A stretch of DNA of 64,000 bases from Takakia lepidozioides (Eukaryota; Streptophyta; Takakiopsida; Takakiales; Takakiaceae), in NCBI GenBank assembly GCA_030704615.1, contig CM060731.1, positions 43,834,001-43,898,000 of the forward strand. Reading direction: 5' to 3'. The position numbers and the translations under genes were made by a program. How positions within the stretch are numbered: position 1 is the first letter of the stretch; each line of letters opens with the position of its first letter. Of this stretch, positions 57,033 through 64,000 are shown piece by piece. The notes under the pieces were generated by a model that worked only from the letters and a program-made list of their open reading frames with translations, was not told the DNA's origin and ran no database searches.

Positions 57033-58193
57033 TTGCTACTACACCAATTGCATGAGCTACCCACACTACCTCATAGATACCTAGCACCCCCACACTACCT
57101 ACACAATCTCCACGAATCCCTTGACCTACTACAAGCCAAGCCCGGAGTAGTTCACAAGATTCTCGGCAAACACCTAGCGCACCCAGCTGCTACCATACAC
57201 AAGCTAGATACTCTCGCCAACAAATTCCCATTCCTTTCCAAAAATATTCTCACTACAACCCTCCATGCCAAGACAAGCATCCCTGGATATCAACCCCTTC
57301 CCATGATGCCGCCACCAATCATCACACATTGTTTGCCCCAACACACCAATGACCCACCTCCAACACCCCCTAGATCAACAGTCCCCCACACACCCCCCTC
57401 CCAGCAAGCACACGCACTCAACATACTCACCTGGAATGTAGGGTCACTTGCTACCAGCATTCAAAGCCTTATCCATCTAATGGACTCTACACCTCCGCAT
57501 ATCATTCTATTACAAGAAACTAAACTCAACAAACACGGCCCTAACAGCTCCTACATCAACAATCTCCTTCCAGCCTACTATTTGCTATATGGCAGTTCCT
57601 TCACAGCCGCACAATGCCTACTTAGACGCTCCGCGCCATATCATCCCACTCGAAGTGGCTTTTGGTATCCTTCGCACACATCACTCCCCTAGCACCACGG
57701 TCAAAATACCTGTTGCTCTCTCCTCCGATCACACCTTCAAATCATCAAACTACACCTCCCCGCTATCCTCCCCATTATCCTTATCCACTTGTACATGCCC
57801 TCACATGCCGAAGATCTCCCCCTGATCCCTGCTATCATCACCATCTCTAACACACTCACACAACCCTCCAATCAATCCCAGCACTACATCCTAGCAGGCG
57901 ATTTCAACAAGGACATTGCCCTCATGGGCCACACATACAATGGTGCTCACAAACCTCCATCCCCCGTTGACCATGAATGGGCAAAATTCACTCACTCACA
58001 CCACCTCCGTTATATACCAGCCGATCACCATTACTCTAGACAAGGTGGACTTAACTACTCATCCCTCAGTCTTCTTGATGGTTTCTACTTCAAGACACAA
58101 AATGACATCCCCTCATACCTCAACAGTCATGTACACATTAATAGTTTATGCAACTCATACCATTATCCCGTCTCAGTCACCATCCCCTTTTGA
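57033..58193 (+). pseudogene. APE-type endonuclease of the LINE, frameshifted
   Basis: The first frame (57,033-57,692) leads through a Pro-rich linker to LNILTWNVGSLATSIQSL (about 57,418) and IILLQETKLN, the first two APE motifs. A frame change near 57,600 follows. The second frame (57,789-58,193) has HYILAGDFNKDIAL (GDFN at about 57,898), LLDGFYFKT and a final YHYPVSVTIPF. These are the metal-binding and catalytic motifs of exonuclease/endonuclease/phosphatase-fold LINE endonucleases, which nick the target DNA. The frame change means that no active enzyme is made from this copy. Confidence 0.8.
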
Positions 58194-59075
58194 TCTATCC
58201 CACCCATACATGTCTACTACGCCACAATCTAGAACGTATCCCCACTTCCCCACAATAACATAATCGCCTTTCTAAAACACTTCCAGCCAACATCCTTACA
58301 CTCAAGACCTCCGATATACCTCCAAAGCAAACCTCGCGCAGTCCCCTATCAAAGCATGGAACGACGCCGAGACCATACTCACAACTAATGACCAAAAGTG
58401 TGATTGCCACTTGTTCTGCCCCCCTTGAAATCCCACAACTGCACGCTCAAAAACAAATGGTGGCTACCTTACCCGTACTCAAAAACGTATATGGACATCA
58501 CATTAACACATACAACGATCAGGCGTGCCCTCGCTATTTATCCCACCATACCCCCCCTTCACCAGGGGAACAAATGGGACATCGGATCACGTATCACTTG
58601 CCTAAATACCTTAAAACGTGTCAAGTACTAATGCCACCACCTGCCATCTTCAAGATATTCCAAAATGGACAGCTGCTCTCCAAAGTTGGCAGAGATGCCA
58701 AAAAAATCGCTTACAATATTACCAACAAAAAGCTGTCGACAATCCAAACATTCGTCTCATCTTTTAACCAATGCTACGCGACCACACCCAAAAAGCTCAC
58801 AAAACCATCTTTAACCCTGCCTCAACCCACCCATTGACTGTCTCAACACAGACATGACACTTGCTAACCAATTCAACGGACATCAACCAAGAAATATGGT
58901 CACAAGCATCCTCATCATACACACAGTTCCAAACAAATCATCCCCGTCTCCACTCTGCCAATTGTATGTGTAAAGCTAAACTATCCGTGGCATGATATAG
59001 ATGGCGTCTCGATTGACAATAGAGGATCCCCCCAGAATCGCATCCTAGACTTATTCACAATTGATCTTTACGAAT
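58194..59075 (+). pseudogene. Spacer between endonuclease and RT, degenerate
   Basis: Frame pieces such as FSTIQTFVSSFNQC-like stretches and Lys-rich segments occur, in shifting frames. By position it is the linker before RT. No motif is recognisable. Confidence 0.4.
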
Positions 59076-59340
59076 CATGTCTCAAAAACTATCAAAATCT
59101 AAAGCCTCGGGCCCCGATTTTATACCCAATGCTATACTTTGAGCATTAAACCCTCAAGTTCACTCCTCCTTTTTAAATTCTTTCAACTCTGTTAAAAACT
59201 AAAACGAATCCCACACTCCTGGAAACACAGCCGGACCATTTTACTCTCAAAAAAGGTGATCCTATAGAATCTCAGTATTACAGACCCATAGCACTGGCCA
59301 ACACCATATACAAGCTATTCACCAGTACGTCACCATAAGC
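59076..59340 (+). pseudogene. LINE reverse transcriptase, remnants of the fingers
   Basis: MSQKLSKSKASGPDFIPNAI (59,076 on) is a LINE RT motif 0/1. After a stop and a frame change, WKHSRTILLSKKGDPIES and YYRPIALANTIYKLFTS (to about 59,325) are motif 2. No intact F/YxDD box follows, so the palm is lost or decayed beyond recognition. Confidence 0.75.
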
Positions 59341-60402
59341 TATCAAGATATGGCGCAACACCAATTCTCGTGACTCAAGAAACACATGAAGATGTACTTA
59401 AAGCAAGACATCTATCTTCTATATATCGATAAAAATGCATTTGCTCCCTAGATTACTTGCTATCATGCTTGATCGTGGTACCCCATGCCGATAATAGGAA
59501 GCAAACACCACTAGGACTGATAGGCGCACCTTGCCTACCTCCCCTTGTGGAACCCATCCGGTCCCCCCTGCCTACTCTTATCCCCTAGACTTCGCTGGCT
59601 TCCAAGCTTGGTCTCCTGCAAGACTCTATCTTGACCAGCTTCTGCATTAAAAAAAATCACCTGGCACCCATATTCCATCAGCCATCCCTATCCTTCGACG
59701 TTCACACAGTCCTCCCAACCTAGCCCAACACACTTCTACCCTTCCACAACTTACTACGAATACACATTAGCGGCTCGCACATCTATCTCCACAACTTAAA
59801 GCTTGCTCTGCTCAACCCCCTTCAACTTAATATCATTTCACTACCAAATGCTGTCCCCTTCCCTATAGCCCATCAAACTTGATAATTATCCAACATGTGT
59901 ACCTACCCACTAGCCCCCCCTCACCCAACTACCACCTCAACATTGGCAGCCATTAATATTAATCTCGCACATCCTCCCCATAAAAAAGAACAGCATCCCC
60001 TTCTTATTTTCGGGCCTTCAACTTACCTTGCATCTAAAACAATCCTGCACTTTCTCACTGAACCACAATACACTCCGCACGCACTACTACTCTGCGCCAA
60101 ATGAATTAGCATATCTGATCTGCTGACTATATCACCCTCATCATCTTAGAACCGCATGGCTTACAAGCCCTCTCTACACACAAATTTTTTATCCCAAACA
60201 AAGGTCCCTCTCACATATTTCAAAAAGACATCCCCACCTCACCCAACTTACGCCCTCACCAAACTATTATTGCCTTAAATTCCTGAGCCACGACCAAACA
60301 TCGCTATTACTCAACTTCGTCCTTCATCCCCCCGACCTATGCTACCATCGCCATCCATCTAAAACCCCTCCCTACAAAAAGAATTATCTCAAGTAACCCT
60401 AA
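59341..60402 (+). pseudogene. Decayed RT palm and thumb region of the LINE
   Basis: There are many stops in all frames. By position this should have held the RT palm and thumb. A plus-strand frame at 59,895-60,104 has no motif. The sequence keeps the C-rich strand bias of the element. Confidence 0.45.
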
Positions 60403-61608
60403 CAACACACCGCACCATCATCCCACCACCCTCAAAGGATCCCACACCCCCTAACCACCGCACCATCCCCCCCATCCTCACCACAATACGACGACAATAA
60501 CAATGCTTACATCATTGAAGCTATACTAGGAGTTAAGACCCAAACGTCCACTAATGTCTTTGGAGCCACCTGCATTGATACATACTATCACTGTCAATGG
60601 GCTGGGTACTCTTCCGCAGATAACACATGGCAGATAGAAGACGACCTCTTCGGCCTACATGACGATTGCGACCCTGAACACAATCTTGCCCTCCTCACCA
60701 ACTTCCATAAACAAACCAACACCAACTATCTAACACATATGCACCAACAACACACCACTCCCGCCCAACCTACAGATAACAGATATATACACCAACCACT
60801 CTATGCCCCCAACGTGCACATCTGCATAACTGAATGTAATCCTGACAAAGATGTCAAGCATGATCAACCTCTAATCCACATGGGCCCCCGCCTTTCCAAC
60901 ATTTACGCTCAACACGGCTGCTTCATTGGCCTCATCCCCAATACAAGACTAACATGGCTCTGGGAGAAATACTCTACTACTACCTCATCCCCACAATCGC
61001 TACAACCCCCGAAACAAGACTTTGCTACCGAGTTATATTGGCTGGTTGATCGCTACCTCAAAGACACTCCCCCCAAGAAACCGCGGTCCCTTACTAAATT
61101 GGAAATAGCATGTGCGCACCATACTATACCCCAAGATATTCTCTCCTTATTTATCAACACATTCCAACTTACTCACTCATATTACTCCAACCTACTGACA
61201 TGCCCTATGACATTGCCCACATTCTCTAGCCCGCACCACAGAGAGTGTATCTTTGGAGCCACTGGTACTACCACCCAACACACCTGGGAAGGCCGGGGCC
61301 TTGCCCACCCTCCACCTGGTTCTCCTTCTCACGAAGCTCTTCAATGGGCAAAATTTGCTTCGCACTTCTCTCCTACCACATCTACAATCCTCATCCTCAC
61401 ACAACAAAACACTCCTAATATCTCTCACCCTCTTCTACAACTCCCAGAAGGGGTCAATCTACTCGCCACAATTGACCCAAACCAACTTAAGTATATTCAC
61501 ACCCCTCCTCTTCCCAAATATCTCAAACGGAAAAAACCCACCATAACCCTGATTCTACACATCCAAAACCCTCGGCATACAACCATACCGCCATCTTTCT
61601 TTTCTTAG
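60403..61608 (+). CDS. LINE ORF with chromodomain and an uncharacterised domain
   Basis: The frame is open from the TAA at 60,400 to 61,608 (about 400 codons; the first ATG at 60,739 lies after the chromodomain, so it was probably part of a longer polyprotein). At 60,508-60,660, YIIEAILGVKT, then CQWAGYSSADNTWQIEDDL, matches the chromodomain pattern Y-x-V/I-E-x-I-L ... W-x-G-Y-x-x-x-x-x-T-W-E/Q. Chromodomains read methylated histone H3 tails and in chromoviruses guide integration. Two of the three usual aromatic cage positions seem present. The rest (to 61,608) has a FGATG...WEGRGLAHPPPG segment near 61,250-61,320 that faintly recalls Dam-like methyltransferases; this is speculative. Confidence 0.7.
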   Translation, partial: QHTAPSSHHPQRIPHPLTTAPSPPSSPQYDDNNNAYIIEAILGVKTQTSTNVFGATCIDTYYHCQWAGYSSADNTWQIEDDLFGLHDDCDPEHNLALLTNFHKQTNTNYLTHMHQQHTTPAQPTDNRYIHQPLYAPNVHICITECNPDKDVKHDQPLIHMGPRLSNIYAQHGCFIGLIPNTRLTWLWEKYSTTTSSPQSLQPPKQDFATELYWLVDRYLKDTPPKKPRSLTKLEIACAHHTIPQDILSLFINTFQLTHSYYSNLLTCPMTLPTFSSPHHRECIFGATGTTTQHTWEGRGLAHPPPGSPSHEALQWAKFASHFSPTTSTILILTQQNTPNISHPLLQLPEGVNLLATIDPNQLKYIHTPPLPKYLKRKKPTITLILHIQNPRHTTIPPSFFS

Positions 61609-61721
61609 CTCAAACAATTGCTCACCATCACTCATAAAATAAAGGCCACCATCTATTATCCAATCATCCTCTCCCACACCCATACACCCACCACATTGTC
61701 CCGGATCAAAACCAACAAAGC

Positions 61722-63365
61722 TTGGAACATTGCGACACCACGCCCTTCCCAGGTCGCGCCAACAACCTCTACCCCCAATCCCTGCAATATATCAACAAAA
61801 CACCATCCTCAAATACCCACTGGCCAATTCACATTACACTGACGGATCCCTCACCAAACCTAATGCATGGTATGGAATCTATCACGCTGGCACCAGTCAA
61901 GGTGTTGCTCTCAGGCTCCCTGGCCCTGCTACCATCCTCCGGGCTGAACTCATGGCCATTTATGATGCCCTCTCTCTACTTGACACCTTCCCCCCCCCCA
62001 CACTACATCTTCACCGACAGCCTTACCTCACTATTCCTCATTCGCAACCACATCTCCCACCCCTCTACCCATCATCATCACCCCGACCGCAACCTCATTA
62101 CCGCTATTGTCCAGAGGGCCATCTCCCTAGGCCACCCAGTCCATATACTCAAAGTCCGTTCGCATACTAGCATCCATGGTAATGAAGAAGCAGACCTACT
62201 CACCCAACTCGGCGCCTCCCAACCCATAGTTGAACCCTCGATCGACCCTATTCACATCGCCCACACCCATCCCTTCTGGTTCATACACCCCATTCCGGAC
62301 CCCCCTGTACCCAGATCAGTCCGAAACCTCCTGACCACTCTGACCAGAGAAGCAAATAAACAAGCGGCAACCTCCATCAGCCATACCAAAGTACACATCC
62401 AAAAATGGACTCAATCCAATGTTCTGCACCATAAACTCTCCAATCATTTCTGGCTAACCAAAGCCACCACTGACGCACAAATCCGACAAACACTCAAATT
62501 CCGATATGCCCAATACATGGGCCACCAGCGCAAACACATCTTCTTGCCACATCTGTTCCCATCCCCATACTGCCCGTTATGTGCAACCACCCACCAAGCT
62601 CGTGACACTTGGCCACATCTCCTCAGCCAATGTACACACCCAGTTATACATGGTTTGCATATCACGCGTCATAACCAGGCAGTCTGGCACCTCCATAAGC
62701 TCTTTCTAAAACGTGCTGAAACCCGTTGGTTCTTGCTCATGAATGCAGGCACCTACCAGGGACGGCCACCCGATCACACAGTACTACCATGGCTACTACC
62801 ATGCATATGTACCCGATCACCATGCTCGTGCCCCGCTCGACTTTGCCCGGACATACTCCTCGTCCAAGGTCTACCTATCAACACTTTACCCCCCACCACA
62901 CCATCCCCACAACTCACCATCCATTTCATTGAATTCACATTTTGCCATGATCGTTATCCAAACGATTCAATCTTAGAAAAACGTCAAAAATATGCCCCGC
63001 TTATCCTTGCACTCCGAAGGCGTGGCTGGAAAACGGGCCCGTTAACCGTCATCACAGCCGACACTCGAGGTGGCATTCATAACGCCAGTATCATGGACAT
63101 ACACGATAACTTTCAAATTCCCATTCTTCCCATCCACAAATGTTTAAGAAATCCATCTCACGGCACTCCGTTCACTCACAACTATTATCACCAACAAACG
63201 CCAACTGGAATCCGGCACTTCAAATGCACCTTAGGTCCCCCAGGATACCCCTGGGTACCTAGGGGTACCCTCGCCCCCTCTATTCTTAACGGTCACCTGG
63301 TGTCCCCCTGGACACTTTTTTGTTATAGGGCCCACCTCCGAAAAGGGGCAATAGCCGCAAGGTGA
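61722..63365 (+). CDS. LINE RNase H and restriction-like endonuclease ORF
   Basis: A 547-codon frame. RNase H starts in the neighbouring frame with HYTDGSLTKPNAWYGIYHAG (TDG at 61,839) and RAELMAIYDALSLLDT. It crosses a 10-C run (61,990-61,999) into this frame with HYIFTDSLTSLF and SHTSIHGNEEADLLTQLG, so all catalytic acids are present. After a linker, CPLCATTHQARDTWPHLLSQC (CxxC...HxxxC, from 62,571), RHNQAVWHLHKL, CPDILLV (62,844), IHFIEFTFCHD and EKRQKYAPL match the zinc finger, RHN, PD, D/E-x-T and K motifs of the restriction-like endonuclease of R2/CRE/Dualen LINEs. The stop is at 63,363, followed by a 47-bp 3' UTR. Confidence 0.8.
   Translation: MEHCDTTPFPGRANNLYPQSLQYINKTPSSNTHWPIHITLTDPSPNLMHGMESITLAPVKVLLSGSLALLPSSGLNSWPFMMPSLYLTPSPPPHYIFTDSLTSLFLIRNHISHPSTHHHHPDRNLITAIVQRAISLGHPVHILKVRSHTSIHGNEEADLLTQLGASQPIVEPSIDPIHIAHTHPFWFIHPIPDPPVPRSVRNLLTTLTREANKQAATSISHTKVHIQKWTQSNVLHHKLSNHFWLTKATTDAQIRQTLKFRYAQYMGHQRKHIFLPHLFPSPYCPLCATTHQARDTWPHLLSQCTHPVIHGLHITRHNQAVWHLHKLFLKRAETRWFLLMNAGTYQGRPPDHTVLPWLLPCICTRSPCSCPARLCPDILLVQGLPINTLPPTTPSPQLTIHFIEFTFCHDRYPNDSILEKRQKYAPLILALRRRGWKTGPLTVITADTRGGIHNASIMDIHDNFQIPILPIHKCLRNPSHGTPFTHNYYHQQTPTGIRHFKCTLGPPGYPWVPRGTLAPSILNGHLVSPWTLFCYRAHLRKGAIAAR
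61990..61999 (+). other. Ten-C homopolymer at the RNase H frame break
   Basis: The RNase H motifs switch frame exactly at this run. It may be an indel in the element, a sequencing or assembly error, or a programmed slip site. Confidence 0.6.
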
Positions 63366-63412
63366 AGTGGCTCTTAGTTACGCCGGCCTCAGCCGGAGTC
63401 TTCTCTCTTCTC
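63366..63412 (+). other. LINE 3' UTR with a short hairpin and CT-rich tail
   Basis: Between the last stop and the 13-bp duplication lies a CCGGC...GCCGG hairpin followed by TCTTCTCTCTTCTC. A CT-rich tail in place of poly(A) fits some LINE clades. Confidence 0.6.
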
Positions 63413-63425
63413 TCCACTACAAACC
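63413..63425. repeat. Target-site duplication, right copy, of the 24.6-kb insert
   Basis: This is the second copy of TCCACTACAAACC. Immediately after it the gypsy frame resumes with GRDNMVADALSRKQ. Confidence 0.85.
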
Positions 63426-64000
63426 GGGACGGGACAACATGGTGGCCGATGCTTTAAGTAGAAAGCAGCAGCTCATGTTGGTGTACAGGGGCGAGACGGC
63501 GCTCCAAAGAAAGATCCGAAAGGCTTACCGGAAGGATGAGACGGCGAAGTCCGTGATGCAGGACTTAAGGTTGGGGGTTAAATCGCAGTTCCACTTGCAC
63601 AATGGACTGCTCCGGTACAAGCAAAAGCGTCTCTACATGCCGAAGGGAGGGATCAGAGATAGTCTCTTGAGAGAATGCCATGATAGCCTGCTTGTGGGCC
63701 ACGGTAGAGCCAAACACAACGCGACACTCTTGAAGAAAGAGTATTTCTGGCCCAAACTGATAGAGGAGGCCGAGGAGTATGTCAAGACATGCACCACATG
63801 CCAACAAAACCGGAGCGAGTATAAAAGCAAGCGGGGCTGTTACAACCCTTGCCGATTCCAGAGGGGTCTTGGGAAAGTGTCTCGATGGATTTCATGACTG
63901 CTTTGCCGCTGTCAAAAGGATTCGATGCAATCATGGGGGTGGTGGATAGGTTCAGTAAAATGGACCATTTCATTCCCACCAAGGAGACGAGGCGACTTTA
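63426..64000 (+). pseudogene. Gypsy integrase, N-terminal part, runs off the window
   Basis: This is the continuation of the gypsy pol frame from 38,784: GRDNMVADALSRKQ, then the H2C2 zinc domain (ECHDSLLVGHGRAKHN ... EYVKTCTTCQQNR). A frame change near 63,840 follows. The catalytic core begins with [19 protein letters not shown], containing the first catalytic Asp, and [14 protein letters not shown]. The remaining core, any chromodomain and the 3' LTR lie outside the window. Confidence 0.9.

Larger units (their letters stand above)
38785..63412 (+). mobile_element. Non-LTR retrotransposon with two endonucleases and a chromodomain, itself invaded
   Basis: A 13-bp target duplication bounds the insert. 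Its 3' half encodes, in order on the plus strand, a 2A-like peptide (56,648-56,701), an APE-type endonuclease (57,033-58,193), RT fingers motifs (59,076-59,330), a chromodomain (60,508-60,660), RNase H (about 61,830-62,210) and a restriction-like endonuclease (62,570-63,080). It ends 47 bp after the last stop in a CT-rich tail. APE and RLE domains in one element are the hallmark of the Dualen/RandI group first described in Chlamydomonas. Inside it lie a CACTA element (38,866-50,718) and PPR arrays (51,850-54,200). Stops and frameshifts in the endonuclease and RT show that this copy is inactive. Confidence 0.75.
33200..64000 (+). mobile_element. Ty3/gypsy LTR retrotransposon, decayed and split by nested insertions
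   Basis: The order is LTR end and PBS (33,555-33,569), gag (33,611 on), zinc knuckle (36,784-36,825), protease (about 37,027), RT (37,600-38,145), RNase H (to 38,784) and, after a 24.6-kb insertion, integrase (63,426 on, running off the window). The pol order and the RT sequence place it in Ty3/gypsy, close to plant chromoviruses. Multiple stops (34,130, 34,160, 38,143, 38,251) and frameshifts (about 37,150, 37,490, 38,650 and 63,840) show that it is dead. The left LTR boundary is uncertain; 33,200 is a nominal start. Confidence 0.85.

Noticed and set aside
55816-57692. Overlapping Pro/Thr/His-rich plus-strand ORFs as separate genes
   Set aside because: They reflect the C-rich strand of the LINE. 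Only the frames with the 2A-like and endonuclease motifs were kept.
61192-61428. Minus-strand ORF across the LINE chromodomain ORF
   Set aside because: It is an antisense shadow with no motif.

Overview
The window looks like nuclear DNA of a land plant, most likely a fern or another large-genome, repeat-rich vascular plant. The genus cannot be read from the sequence. The reasons are a spliced plant DUF506 gene, a spliced CTLH/GID-complex gene of plant type, plant-type PPR modules, and a Ty3/gypsy element primed by initiator Met-tRNA next to a CACTA (En/Spm) transposon. No bacterial, organellar, rRNA, tRNA or CRISPR locus was recognised.

Left part, 1-24,400. Only two host genes can be modelled, and both are on the minus strand. 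One is a three-exon DUF506 (PDDEXK_6) gene at 5,253-6,951 (385 aa). The other is an eight-exon MAEA/Gid9-type subunit of the CTLH ubiquitin ligase at 19,023-23,609 (429 aa). Every splice junction in these models is GT-AG and keeps the frame. The space around them holds microsatellites, short tandem repeats, possible SINEs and several 5'-truncated LINE copies that share one 3' end and sit in GA/TC-rich microsatellites. One of these copies has an exact 16-bp target-site duplication.

Middle part, 24,400-32,800. This is AT-rich, largely non-coding sequence. It holds 32-bp tandem repeats, a striking array of six hairpins built on one GCGACCGCC...GGCGGTCGC stem, and a pair of head-to-head degenerate copies of an unrecognised gene, one with a C-terminal membrane segment.

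Right part, 33,200-64,000. This is a Russian-doll nest. A decayed Ty3/gypsy chromovirus-like element (LTR end and PBS at 33,555-33,569, then gag, protease, RT, RNase H and integrase) runs off the right edge. A 2.4-kb piece bounded by short inverted repeats and carrying PPR fragments breaks its gag. A 24.6-kb insert flanked by a 13-bp duplication splits it just after RNase H. That insert is a plus-strand non-LTR retrotransposon with a 2A-like peptide, an APE endonuclease, remnants of RT, a chromodomain, RNase H and a C-terminal restriction-like endonuclease. An 11.85-kb CACTA transposon (TAG duplication) is inserted near its 5' end, and its 5' half carries PPR tandem arrays. The CACTA element has a decayed TNP2 transposase, DUF4218/DUF4216 regions, a Transposase_24-like ORF, and a minus-strand exon that joins a coiled coil to an FCP1/NIF-like phosphatase domain.

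The strongest candidates for something undescribed are the dual-endonuclease, chromodomain LINE (38,785-63,412), the NIF-domain CACTA protein (40,706-42,001), the hairpin array (25,367-25,674) and the GA/TC-microsatellite-associated LINE family. Nearly all mobile-element genes here carry stops or frameshifts, so these are fossil copies; intact relatives should be sought elsewhere in the genome.
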